The translations under genes were made by a program, and so were the position numbers. 64,000 nucleotides of DNA. Origin: CAWAVN01 sp963844315. GTDB taxonomy: Bacteria > Planctomycetota > Planctomycetia > Planctomycetales > Planctomycetaceae. The notes under the pieces are model-generated. The model was not told the DNA's origin. It ran no database searches and was given only the letters and a program-made list of their open reading frames with translations. The stretch spans positions 62,001 to 126,000 of the forward strand of contig CAWJOC010000032.1 in the NCBI GenBank assembly GCA_963844315.1. The letters run 5' to 3'. Positions 36,843 to 44,915 of this stretch are shown here, in pieces. Within the stretch, counting starts at the first letter, position 1, and the number at the start of each line of letters is the position of its first letter.

Positions 36843-39152
36843 ATGCCCGGAGAGTTGGGGCCGTCGGAAGCCTGGCTGATCTGCCAAGACCAAGGCGAAA
36901 CTCGCCGGATTGATCTTTCGCGCTCGCCCGTCGTCTTTGGCCGCGACTCCCGTTGCGATCATGCGTTTGCCTACCAGGGAATCTCCCGCCGGCATTTTTC
37001 CCTGGAACGCTCGGAAAATGGATGGGTCGTCACCGATCTGGAAAGCAGCAACGGCACGTTCATCAATAACAACCGGGTTCAGCAGCACACGCTTCGGCCG
37101 GGGGACACAATCTCCATCGGCGGAGCCTCCAAGATGGCCCCGGTGAAATGGACCTTCCACGTCCACGCCCCTCATTCCTCCCGGTTGCAACTCGCCGAGG
37201 AATCCTCGGTCTCCGACCACGACACGCAATTCGCCTTCAACATGGCCCAACTGGAGCGGCAAGCGTCGGCGGGCGTGTTTGCTCCCGCCAAAACGCCGGG
37301 ACTTCCGCCCAAGGTCGGCAGCTTTCACGGCGAGTTCGTCCAGGAAGCCTTTTCCGAGGAAGATGAGCCTGAGGACAGTTTCAGCCTCGATTCGCCCTCC
37401 GATGTGGGACTTCGCGAGTTCGACATCAACGGGGCCATCACGCTGTTCAGCCAGATGGGGCAGGCCCTCTTGGACAGCCAGACCATCGACCAGCTTTTGG
37501 TCCGCACGTTGGATTTGGTGTTCCGCAACATCCCGGCGGAGCGCGGTTCGATCTGGCTTTGCGATTCGGACCTGGAGGACGTGGTTTGTCGGGCCGCCCG
37601 TACAAGGGACGGCAAAGGCACCGCCAAGGCGGAAATCAGCAAATCCATCGCTTTCGAGGCCGTCAATTCCCAGCAGGCTTTGCTCGTCCGGCAGGCGCTG
37701 ATGGATGGCCGATTCAAGCAGTCTGTCAGCGTGGAAAGCCTGCAAATCCGCTCGGCCATGTGCGCCCCGCTTTATCATCAAGGCGAGGTGCGGGGATTTT
37801 TGTATGTGGACACCTCCTCTCAGACCGAAGGCTTTACGAACGACCATTTGGGCGTGCTCACGGCGATGGCCATGTTTATCGCCACGGGGATCGAGAAAAT
37901 CCGCAGCGAGCAGGAAACCGTCGCCGCCAAAAACCACTTGCAGTCCGTTTTGCAAAGCATCAGCCATCTGGTGCTCACCTTGGACCGCGAAGGCCGGCTG
38001 CAAACCGTGAACCGCTGCCCCTTGCGGCAATTGGGCGTGGAAGAACGGCTCCTGCGGAAACATCCCTATCAAGAATGGTTCGGGGAAATGAATGCGGGGC
38101 TCGTGCAGCTTTTCCGGGCCGTCTATGAGACCTCGCAGCCCAAGTATCTGAGCGATTACGAAATCGTGGGAGACAAGGGGCAGACTTCCTCGGTGAATTG
38201 CACCGTCGTGCCGATGCTGGATTTCCAGAAAAACCAGACCGGACTGGTGGCAATTCTGGAAGACCTCACGCGGGAAAAACGAATGGCGACGGCCTTGGGG
38301 CGGTATTTGTCCCCCACGTTGGCTCAGCGGGTCATGCAGGAAGGCGAAACGCGGCTGGGCGGCGTCCGCCAGAAAGTCACGATCCTGTTTTCCGACATCC
38401 GCAGTTATACGGCGCTCACCGAATCCCTGGACGCCCAGCAGGTCGTGGAGCTTTTGAATGCTTACTTCACCGAGATGGTGGAACCTGTCTTCGCCGAGCG
38501 CGGATTCTTGGACAAATACATCGGCGATGCTTTGATGGCGGTGTTCGGCGTGCCCTTCACCGAGGATGACGATGCCATCCGCGCCTGCCGCACCGCTTTG
38601 GGCATGCACCGCGCGCTTAAGCAATTCAACGAACGCCAGAAAGCCTGCGGGTTATTGCCCATCCGCATCGGCATTGGCCTGAGCACAGGCGATGTCATCA
38701 GCGGCAACATCGGTTCGGAAAAACGCTTGGAATACACCTGCATTGGCGACGGCGTGAATCTCGCCAACCGCATCGAGGGCGTGAGCAAAATCTACGAAGC
38801 GTCCACGCTCATCAGCCATTTCACCGAGCAGGAATTACGCGGCCAGTTCATCACGCGGGAATTGGACCGGGTGCGGGTGTTGGGCAAACAAGAGCCGATT
38901 CAGATTTATGAACTGGTCGCGGAGAAACTCTCCGACATCCCGCCCGCGAAGCAAAATGCCATTGAACTTTACGGCTTGGGGTTGGAGTTCTATCGGAATG
39001 GCGAATGGGCGAAAGCCTCCGAGCAGTTTCATCAGGCCGTCGAATTGGCCCAGGATGGCCCCTCGCGAATTCTCGACCTGCGCTGCCAATCCTTCCTGCA
39101 TTCCCCGCCGGCGAAAACCTGGGACCTGACCTGGACCCTCGACCAGAAATAA
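36843..39152 (+). CDS. FHA-GAF-PAS class III adenylate cyclase
   Basis: 769 aa, cytosolic. FHA domain about 12-105 (FGR 32-34, SRRH 48-51, SSNGT 68-72), which binds phosphothreonine. Acidic linker, GAF-type domain about 195-350 (FSQMGQALLDSQT, RGSIWLCDSD, GEVRGFLYVDT), PAS-like segment 366-478, cyclase domain 505-690 with metal Asp518 (FSDIRSYT) and Asp562 (YIGDALMAVFG), adenine-type Lys558, and INL-type transition-state residues N639 and R643 (VNLANR). A short TPR-like tail follows (YGLGLEFYRNGEWAKASEQFHQA). It makes cAMP if the Lys/Asp pair is read as ATP-specific. FHA suggests control by a Ser/Thr kinase such as the one at 1457. Confidence 0.93.
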   Translation: MPGELGPSEAWLICQDQGETRRIDLSRSPVVFGRDSRCDHAFAYQGISRRHFSLERSENGWVVTDLESSNGTFINNNRVQQHTLRPGDTISIGGASKMAPVKWTFHVHAPHSSRLQLAEESSVSDHDTQFAFNMAQLERQASAGVFAPAKTPGLPPKVGSFHGEFVQEAFSEEDEPEDSFSLDSPSDVGLREFDINGAITLFSQMGQALLDSQTIDQLLVRTLDLVFRNIPAERGSIWLCDSDLEDVVCRAARTRDGKGTAKAEISKSIAFEAVNSQQALLVRQALMDGRFKQSVSVESLQIRSAMCAPLYHQGEVRGFLYVDTSSQTEGFTNDHLGVLTAMAMFIATGIEKIRSEQETVAAKNHLQSVLQSISHLVLTLDREGRLQTVNRCPLRQLGVEERLLRKHPYQEWFGEMNAGLVQLFRAVYETSQPKYLSDYEIVGDKGQTSSVNCTVVPMLDFQKNQTGLVAILEDLTREKRMATALGRYLSPTLAQRVMQEGETRLGGVRQKVTILFSDIRSYTALTESLDAQQVVELLNAYFTEMVEPVFAERGFLDKYIGDALMAVFGVPFTEDDDAIRACRTALGMHRALKQFNERQKACGLLPIRIGIGLSTGDVISGNIGSEKRLEYTCIGDGVNLANRIEGVSKIYEASTLISHFTEQELRGQFITRELDRVRVLGKQEPIQIYELVAEKLSDIPPAKQNAIELYGLGLEFYRNGEWAKASEQFHQAVELAQDGPSRILDLRCQSFLHSPPAKTWDLTWTLDQK

Positions 39153-39199
39153 CGGGGTCCCTTTATCGAAGAAAAGAGTTAACCGCGAAACACATGGAA

Positions 39200-39276
39200 G
39201 GGTGGCCGGGGTCGAGCGAAGCGAGCCCCCGGAACTGCAGAGTCTGTGGGGTCGCTTCGCTCCATCACAGCCACCC
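39200..39276. repeat. Intergenic palindrome downstream of the cyclase gene
   Basis: GGGTGGC at 39200 and GCCACCC at 39270-39276 form the outer stem; GAGCGAAGCGAG and CGCTTCGCTC form the inner one. It lies between the converging cyclase gene and the 365-aa gene and could end transcription from both sides. A copy of repeat C (39294-39366) follows and runs into the last codons of the next gene. Confidence 0.55.
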
Positions 39277-39340
39277 AAATTCGGGTTTTGAGCCTAATCT
39301 CCACTTATCTTCGCTAATGAATTTCAATCGAGACTTTTGA

Positions 39341-40438
39341 TTAGCGTTTAAGAAGATTAGTGTTCCTTTTCTCTGCCTTTTTTTCGTGTCGTTCGTGTGT
39401 TTCGTGGTTAAAGCCATTCGGTGCGGCGGCGTCGGTCCGGATGAAGTGGAACGTCGCGGGGGGCAATGAGATTTCCGAGGCTTCCACGTCGCTGGGGTCC
39501 ATTTCGCTCAAGAGGTCCGCCCGGCTTAAGGTGATGAGGTTTTGCCGGTTGGCTTCCAGCAGGAACTTGTCGAATTCTTCCCGCGACACGTCCGGCGTGC
39601 CGGGATGCTTGTGATAGGTTTTCCACACGTGCGACAGAAACACCTTGTTGCCGCCGAAGTGCCCCGTTTTCGACCGCGAGGCCAAATCGAGAATCTGCCG
39701 GGCAAAGGTTTGGAGATCGAATGCGGAGTCTTCCAAGTCATCGACCGGACCGCTTAAGAAACGGTATTCGTGGGCATCGCAGCCATTGAGCCAACCGTTG
39801 ATAACGGCCCGCCTCAGCGATTCCGGGGAGTTGTTTTGGGCCTTGGTGACAAAGGCGGGCAGGCATGCCTTCAGCGCGCCCGGCTGATGCGGAATGAGGG
39901 CGAGCCTGAGCCGCTCATCCCGGTCCTGGGGGTTCGCTTTGGGCGAAGTCACGTTGGATTTTGGCGGCAACTCCTGCTCGGCGAGCACATCCAGGGCGTG
40001 CTCAAGCGTGGGCAAGGGTTCGATGGGCAGTTTATAGTGCTTAACCAAAACCGCCGCCCTCAGCCCATCCGGCGTCGCCAGGCGATTGAGTTGCGATGGG
40101 CTGCCCGCAAGAATGTCCAAGGCGCGGGCAATGAGGTAACGATTGCGTAACGCCAGCCATTTGCCCGCTGCGGGCAAATCGTCGATTTGCAAGAAGTCCT
40201 TCAGCGCCATCCAACCGGCCAGCGTCAGGCGGTAGGGACGCTCTTCAATCCAGCCGTAGCCGGTCAGTTCGACCAAAGTGTTGTCGAGCAGCATTCGCCA
40301 TTGCCCATCGGCCAGTCCCAGCCGGCAGGAAAAATACGGTTTTAAAGCCTGATCCAAGACCTTTCGGTTGGGAGGATTTCCCACGGCCGCCAATCGCAGC
40401 AGGATGAAATTTCCCAACCTGCTGGGAGAGATTTCCAT
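39341..40438 (-). CDS. Conserved-looking hypothetical protein with repeat-derived C-terminus
   Basis: 365 aa; AGGAG nine bases before ATG 40438 supports the start. The N-terminal third reads like winged-helix text (GNFILLRLAAVGNPPNRKVLDQAL, DNTLVELTGYGWIEERPYRLTLAG). The C-terminal part has FDLQTFARQILDLASRS, GGNKVFLSHVWKTY, SREEFDKFLLEANRQNLITLSRADL and DPSDVEASEI, a pattern that looks like a second winged-helix domain. The last 22 residues (HETHERHEKKAEKR...) come from a dispersed repeat, so the ancestral stop was probably lost. I do not recognise the family; protein-binding or regulatory use is a guess. Confidence 0.7.
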   Translation of the reverse strand: MEISPSRLGNFILLRLAAVGNPPNRKVLDQALKPYFSCRLGLADGQWRMLLDNTLVELTGYGWIEERPYRLTLAGWMALKDFLQIDDLPAAGKWLALRNRYLIARALDILAGSPSQLNRLATPDGLRAAVLVKHYKLPIEPLPTLEHALDVLAEQELPPKSNVTSPKANPQDRDERLRLALIPHQPGALKACLPAFVTKAQNNSPESLRRAVINGWLNGCDAHEYRFLSGPVDDLEDSAFDLQTFARQILDLASRSKTGHFGGNKVFLSHVWKTYHKHPGTPDVSREEFDKFLLEANRQNLITLSRADLLSEMDPSDVEASEISLPPATFHFIRTDAAAPNGFNHETHERHEKKAEKRNTNLLKR

Positions 40439-40894
40439 ATCGATATCTCCTAATCATTTGTATAAGATTCGCAACCGCAGGACCACCGGCCGGCCTCAAG
40501 GATGGCGAATCACCGGATGGCTCTTTTGAAGGTTGTTTGATGTAACGATTTTATCCAAAAGAACTTGCGCCACTCCAATCCAACGGAAATGACTGTGTCT
40601 TAAGGAATGCCAGAACCCTTGGAAAAGGGAGGGAACTTTCGCGGATCTTTCCGGTTTGTCAAGAGAGAGGCGGGCCGATTCGAGAAGGCGATCGATCCCA
40701 ACTTGCTGCTTGATTGCATAATCCTGGCTGGCTACCATAGTCAGGAGATTGTCCCGCGCGATCAAACCGCTTCACCTGAGGCACACGACTCTCAATCGAC
40801 TAGGGAGAGTGCCCTTCATCCTGTGCCGTCTTGAGTCACCGGCAACCCGATTCCCCACGTTTTCCGACGGTTTTCAATCCGATTAGGCAGCTTG
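40439..40894. other. 456-base divergent spacer, no gene seen
   Basis: Lies between the minus-strand 365-aa gene and the plus-strand tsaC fusion. Short frames of 75 and 89 codons overlap on opposite strands, without ribosome sites or domains. It probably holds two promoters. Confidence 0.4.
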
Positions 40895-42090
40895 ATGGCC
40901 GAGTTACTGAAACTCCACGAAGCCGATGATCCGCGCGATCTGATTCACCGCGCCGTGCATCGCCTGGTAGAAGGGGGCCTCGTGGTGTTGCCGACGGAAA
41001 CTTCCCACGTCGTCGCCGCTGGGAGTTTGCACCCTCACGCCGTGGAGAAACTCCAAAAACTTGCTTCATCAATGTCGCCGTTCGCTCCGCGAACGGACGG
41101 ATTTTCGCAGAACGAAAGTCGACAATGCCCACTGCTTTTGGGTCTGAAAAGCACCGATGAGGCCCGAGATTACGTCGCGGAACTCTCCGGGTCCGCCGAG
41201 CGGTTGATGCAAAGACTTTGGCCAGGTCCGGTCATTCTGGCATTGCCGGTCCCCGCGAAATTTGGCCTGCTGCGAGAATTGCCCGCCGCAAGCCAGAACG
41301 CGCTTTTGCGGAAATGCACCGAGGAACATTGCGAAGTCTGGTTTCGCGTGCCAGCCCATCCGGTAATTCAGCGGTCATGTTCCTACTCCCGGCTCCCTTG
41401 ATATTATGGGAAGGCGGTTTTTCCGGCGATGGGGCCTCGTCGTTCGGGGCCGGGACTTCCGATGTAGACTTGATAATTCAAGAGGCTCCCCATCAAAATC
41501 AACACAGGCCGACAGTGGTCCGTGCCATTGGCGATTCGTGGACTATTTTGGAACAGGGCATTGTGACCGAAACTCAAATCAACCGCATGACCGGCAAGGT
41601 GATCTTGTTCGTGTGCACGGGAAATACCTGCCGCAGTCCATTGGCCGAAGGGCTGTTTCGGAAATTCCTGGCCGACCGTTTGGCTTGCTCGGTCGAGGAA
41701 CTCCCCGACCGCGGGTATACCGTGCTTTCCGCGGGACTGGCCGCTGCGGAAGGCGGACCGGCGGCCCCGGAATCGGTCGAAGTCGCCCGGATGTATGGTG
41801 CCGATTTGGAATCGCATGCCAGCCAACCTTTGACGGACGAACTTTTGGCCAATGCCGATTACGTGATTACCATGACGCAGAGCCATCGGGATTCGATCCT
41901 GTTCGCCCGTCCGGACGTGGCCGAGCGCGTGTCGCTGCTCTCCAGCCTGGAAGCGGACATTGCGGACCCGATCGGCGGCGGCTGGAAAGAATACGTGACG
42001 TGCGGGGAGGAAATCGCCCGCCATTTGCAAGCCTTGCTCGATGAATTGGAACCCTCGGCCGACCGAGAGGACTTTAACCCGGAAAGTTGA
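40895..42090 (+). CDS. TsaC/Sua5 domain fused to low-molecular-weight phosphatase, frameshifted
   Basis: ATG 40895. The first half is Sua5/YrdC-like (HRAVHRLVEGGLVVLPTETSHVVAAG, AERLMQRLWPGPVIL, FRVPAHPVIQ), the L-threonylcarbamoyl-AMP synthase of tRNA t6A formation. The frame breaks at about 41371; one added G gives IQAVMFLLPAPLIL and the fusion continues through a linker (RAIGDSWTILEQGIVTE) into a low-molecular-weight phosphatase with the P-loop CTGNTCRS, HASQPLTDELLANADYVITM and an ADPIGG acid loop. About 398 residues. Separate genes with this order, followed by rpiB, occur in Bacillus (ywlC-ywlE-ywlF), where YwlE is a protein-arginine phosphatase; a similar role is possible here. Confidence 0.85.
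41069..41124. repeat. Repeat element inserted in frame inside tsaC
   Basis: GTCGCCGTTCGCTCCGCGAA... contains an 8-bp hairpin (CCGTTCGC-TCC-GCGAACGG) and matches the reverse complement of the intergenic element at 21575-21606 over GTCGCC-TTCGCTCCGCGAA-GGACG. It encodes about 19 residues (SPFAPRTDGFSQNESRQ) that have no counterpart at this place in ordinary TsaC proteins, between KLAS and PLLLGLKS. Confidence 0.6.
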
Positions 42091-42100
42091 TTTTTGCCCC

Positions 42101-42610
42101 ATGAGAATTGCCGTCGCCAGCGATCATCGTGGTTTCTCGGTCAAGAGTAAAATTCTGGCACTCTTGACGGAAATGCAACACGCGCCGTTGGATTATGGGC
42201 CGGAAACCGCCGAGATGGTGGACTACCCCGATTACGCCGCCAAAGTGGCGATGGCGGTGTCCAAGGGGATCGTGGACCGGGGGATTTTGATCTGCGGGAC
42301 CGGGATGGGCATGTGCATCGTCGCCAACAAATTCCCCGGCGTCCGGGCCACGAATTGCCACGACGACCTGACCGCTGAGAATAGCCGGTTGCACAATGAT
42401 GCCAACGTGCTCTGCCTGTCGGCGGATCTTCTAGGCGAGCGGTTGGTGAACCGCATGATCGAGATCTCGCTCAAAACCGAATTCGAAGGCGGTCGCCACG
42501 CCGTGCGCGTCGACAAGATTTCGCAATTCGAATCGCGGAACGGCCGCTCGGACGCCGATGCGGCAATCCGTCCTCCCACTCCCCAAACCCCGTCGGAATC
42601 GTCCCAGTGA
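42101..42610 (+). CDS. rpiB: Ribose 5-phosphate isomerase B
   Basis: 169 aa, start ATG 42101, ten bases after the phosphatase stop. Landmarks of the RpiB/LacAB family: MRIAVASDHRGFSVK, DYGPETAEMVDYPDYA, ILICGTGMGMCIVANKFPGVRA and NDANVLCLSADLLG. It interconverts ribose 5-phosphate and ribulose 5-phosphate in the pentose phosphate pathway. The C-terminal 20 or so residues are a Pro/Ser-rich extension. Co-transcribed with the TsaC-phosphatase fusion. Confidence 0.95.
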   Translation: MRIAVASDHRGFSVKSKILALLTEMQHAPLDYGPETAEMVDYPDYAAKVAMAVSKGIVDRGILICGTGMGMCIVANKFPGVRATNCHDDLTAENSRLHNDANVLCLSADLLGERLVNRMIEISLKTEFEGGRHAVRVDKISQFESRNGRSDADAAIRPPTPQTPSESSQ

Positions 42611-42645
42611 CCTTCCGCGGATGCGTGAGCATTCAAAAGGTCGGT

Positions 42646-42670
42646 CAACTTGGGTGGCACGCCCAAGTTG
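42646..42670. terminator. Hairpin after rpiB
   Basis: CAACTTGGG - 7 bases - CCCAAGTTG, a perfect 9-bp stem, followed by GGCAATT without a long T run. It probably stabilises or ends the rpiB message before gcvH; it may also be a small dispersed repeat. Confidence 0.45.
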
Positions 42671-42764
42671 GGCAATTCCCGGCCCAAACCTTTTCAACCG
42701 GCGGATTGGGCGTTATGGTAGTCGGCGATTTGCGTCAGACTTTTACACCTGAAGGAACCAGCCG

Positions 42765-43151
42765 ATGGATCCCAAAGCAGCGAAATACACGAAAAGCCAT
42801 GAATGGGTCCACCTGGTCGGGGACGAAGCCACCGTGGGCATCTCGGATTTTGCGGTCAAGCAATTGACGGACCTGGTCTACATCGAACTGCCTGCGGTGG
42901 GCAAATCGTTTTCCGCCGGGCAGGAATTCGGCGTCGTGGAAAGCGTCAAAGCCGCCAGCGATTTGTACGCCCCCGTGAGCGGGAAAGTCATCGCGGCCAA
43001 TACGGATCTGGAAGATGACCTCGCGCCGCTTTCGGACGATCCCTTCGGCAAAGGCTGGATGATCAAGCTCAAAATCTCCAATCCTGCCGAGGTCCATTCC
43101 CTCATGGACCGGGCCGCCTATGAAGCCCATTGCCAATCCGAAAGCCATTAG
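42765..43151 (+). CDS. gcvH: Glycine cleavage system H protein
   Basis: 128 aa, AAGGA eight bases before the ATG. The lipoylated lysine lies in VVESVKAASDLYAPVSG, preceded by HEWVHLVGDEATVGISDFAVKQLTDLVYIELP, the standard hammerhead fold. It shuttles the aminomethyl arm between the P, T and L proteins. The P-protein genes and a lipoate ligase follow on the same strand; gcvT is not in this window. Confidence 0.97.
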   Translation: MDPKAAKYTKSHEWVHLVGDEATVGISDFAVKQLTDLVYIELPAVGKSFSAGQEFGVVESVKAASDLYAPVSGKVIAANTDLEDDLAPLSDDPFGKGWMIKLKISNPAEVHSLMDRAAYEAHCQSESH

Positions 43152-43288
43152 ACGCCGCCCTTCCCGCGAATCCCGCCCGCAGTCTTGACCAATTCCCCAA
43201 ACATGATTGAGATACACCAATCGCGAGCGCGAGGGAAAATCCCTTTCGCGGTGGTTGTCCGTTTAGATTCCCCCTTCCGAGGCTGTCC

Positions 43289-44644
43289 GTGACTTATATT
43301 ATTAACACCCCCGAACAACAGCGGGAGATGCTGCATGCCATCGGCGTGGATTCCGTGGCCGCGCTCTTCGGCCAGATTCCTATGGAATTGCGGCTGAATC
43401 GTCCGCTGGATTTGCCCGCTCCGATGACCGAGTTGGAATTGGAGGGGCATCTTCGCCAGTTGGCTCGCAAGAACTTCGGAGCGACCGAGCGGACGTGCTT
43501 CCTGGGCGGCGGAGTTTACGACCACTTCGTCCCCGCCGCCGTCGATGAAATCGTCCGCCGCGGCGAATACTACACCGCCTACACGCCGTATCAAGCCGAG
43601 GCCAGCCAAGGCAGCCTGCAAGCGTTTTTCGAATATCAAACCCTGATTTGCCAACTCACCGGCATGGATGTCTCGAACGCCAGCCTTTACGAAGGAGCCA
43701 CCGCGCTTTCCGAAGCCGCGTTCATGGCGATGCGGGTCACACGCAGACATGAAAAGATCGTGGTTCTGGGCACAGTCCACCCGGAATACCGGCAAGTGCT
43801 CTCGACGTACTTCGGAAACCTTCAGACGCAAATCGTCACCATCCCGATTCAAAACGGCAGCGTGGATCTGGCCGCCGTCGAAGCCGCGGTGGATGAAACC
43901 ACGGCCTGCTTGATCTTCCAGCACCCGAACGTCTTCGGCTGCCTGGAACTGCCGGATCAGCTTTCCGAAATCGCCCACCGAAACGGAGCCTTGTCGGTGG
44001 TGTCGTTCGATCCCATTAGTCTTGGGCTTTTGAAGCGGCCAAGGGATTTCGGGGCGGACATCGCCGTGGCTGAGGGCCAGAGTTTGGGCATCCCTATGCA
44101 GTACGGCGGGCCGTTCTTGGGCATCATGGCCTGCACCGAAGCCTGCATGCGAAAGATGCCGGGGCGGCTCATCGGCAAAACCGTGGACCGGAACGGCAAA
44201 TCCTGCTTCGTGCTCAACCTGCAAGCCCGCGAGCAGCACATCCGCCGCGACAAAGCCACCAGCAACATCTGCACGAACCAAGGGCTGTTGGCCTTGAGGG
44301 CCACGGTCTATTTGGCTTTGCAAGGCCCCAAGGGGCTGCGCGAAGCCGCCGAATTAAGTTGCCGAAAGGCCCATTACGCCGCTTCGGAACTCACCAAACT
44401 TCCCGGCGTGAAATTGCTGTCCGACCGGCCATTCTTCAAGGAATTCACCCTCCGGACCAACGGCAAGACATTGGACCTGATGGAGAAAGCGAAAAAAGCC
44501 GGGTTCGACATTGGTCCGGTGCTTTCTCGTTTTCCGCTATTGCGTTCGGAGATGCCCGGCGTGGATGATGCCCTTTTGGTGGCCGTGACCGAGCAGCGCA
44601 CCAAAGAAGAAATCGACCGCCTCGTGGCCGCTTTGAAAAACTGA
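43289..44644 (+). CDS. gcvPA: Glycine dehydrogenase (decarboxylating) subunit 1
   Basis: 451 aa with a GTG start at 43289 (GAGG upstream). It has the N-terminal half P-protein pattern: FLGGGVYDHFVPAAVDEI, EYYTAYTPYQAEASQGSLQAFFEYQTLICQLTGMD, NASLYEGATALSEAA, and PMQYGGPFLGIMAC. With subunit 2 it forms the PLP enzyme that decarboxylates glycine and loads the lipoate of GcvH. The split alpha2beta2 form is found in many bacteria and archaea. Confidence 0.96.
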   Translation: MTYIINTPEQQREMLHAIGVDSVAALFGQIPMELRLNRPLDLPAPMTELELEGHLRQLARKNFGATERTCFLGGGVYDHFVPAAVDEIVRRGEYYTAYTPYQAEASQGSLQAFFEYQTLICQLTGMDVSNASLYEGATALSEAAFMAMRVTRRHEKIVVLGTVHPEYRQVLSTYFGNLQTQIVTIPIQNGSVDLAAVEAAVDETTACLIFQHPNVFGCLELPDQLSEIAHRNGALSVVSFDPISLGLLKRPRDFGADIAVAEGQSLGIPMQYGGPFLGIMACTEACMRKMPGRLIGKTVDRNGKSCFVLNLQAREQHIRRDKATSNICTNQGLLALRATVYLALQGPKGLREAAELSCRKAHYAASELTKLPGVKLLSDRPFFKEFTLRTNGKTLDLMEKAKKAGFDIGPVLSRFPLLRSEMPGVDDALLVAVTEQRTKEEIDRLVAALKN

Positions 44645-44670
44645 CAGTCGAGTTCCTAACGCGGCCTTGC

Positions 44671-44816
44671 CGCAACCAAAAAGTATGGAAATGTCCCTTC
44701 TCCCCTTGAGGGAGAAGGTGGCCGAAGGCCGGATGAGGGGTAACGATCAAAGTTGGACGTCGAACCTAAATCGTCCCCCTCACCCTAGCCCTCTCCCTCC
44801 AGGGGAGAGGGGACAA
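44671..44816 (+). repeat. Dispersed repeat B, copy 1
   Basis: About 146 bases: CCGCAACCAAA, TCCCTTCTCCCC, GGCCGAAGGCCGGATGAGGGG, GTTGGACGTCGA, CTAAATC, then CCCTCACCCTAGCCCTCTCCC and GGGGAGAGGGGACAAA. Copies with the same block order lie at 48957-49127 (opposite strand) and 62832-62985. A partial match (CTCCCCTCAGGGGAGAGG) occurs at 1326. Confidence 0.75.
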
Positions 44817-44915
44817 AGCCGTTCAAAACGATGCGGACATCGCGCATAGAAGTGTCTAGCTCAAACTTTAAGGAAGCCTTATAGCGCCCGTAACCTGGGT
44901 GATGGATAATTGAGA

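Noticed and set aside
36696..38624. 642-codon minus-strand open frame
   Set aside because: Antisense shadow of the FHA-GAF-cyclase gene; His/Gln/Arg-rich composition typical of antisense frames in GC-rich DNA.
40496..40765. 89-codon minus-strand frame in the spacer before tsaC
   Set aside because: No ribosome site, no recognisable domain, and overlapped by an equally long plus-strand frame.
42611..43288. Glycine riboswitch upstream of gcvH or gcvPA
   Set aside because: No tandem GGAGAG-type aptamer pattern in either leader; only a 9-bp hairpin at 42646-42670.
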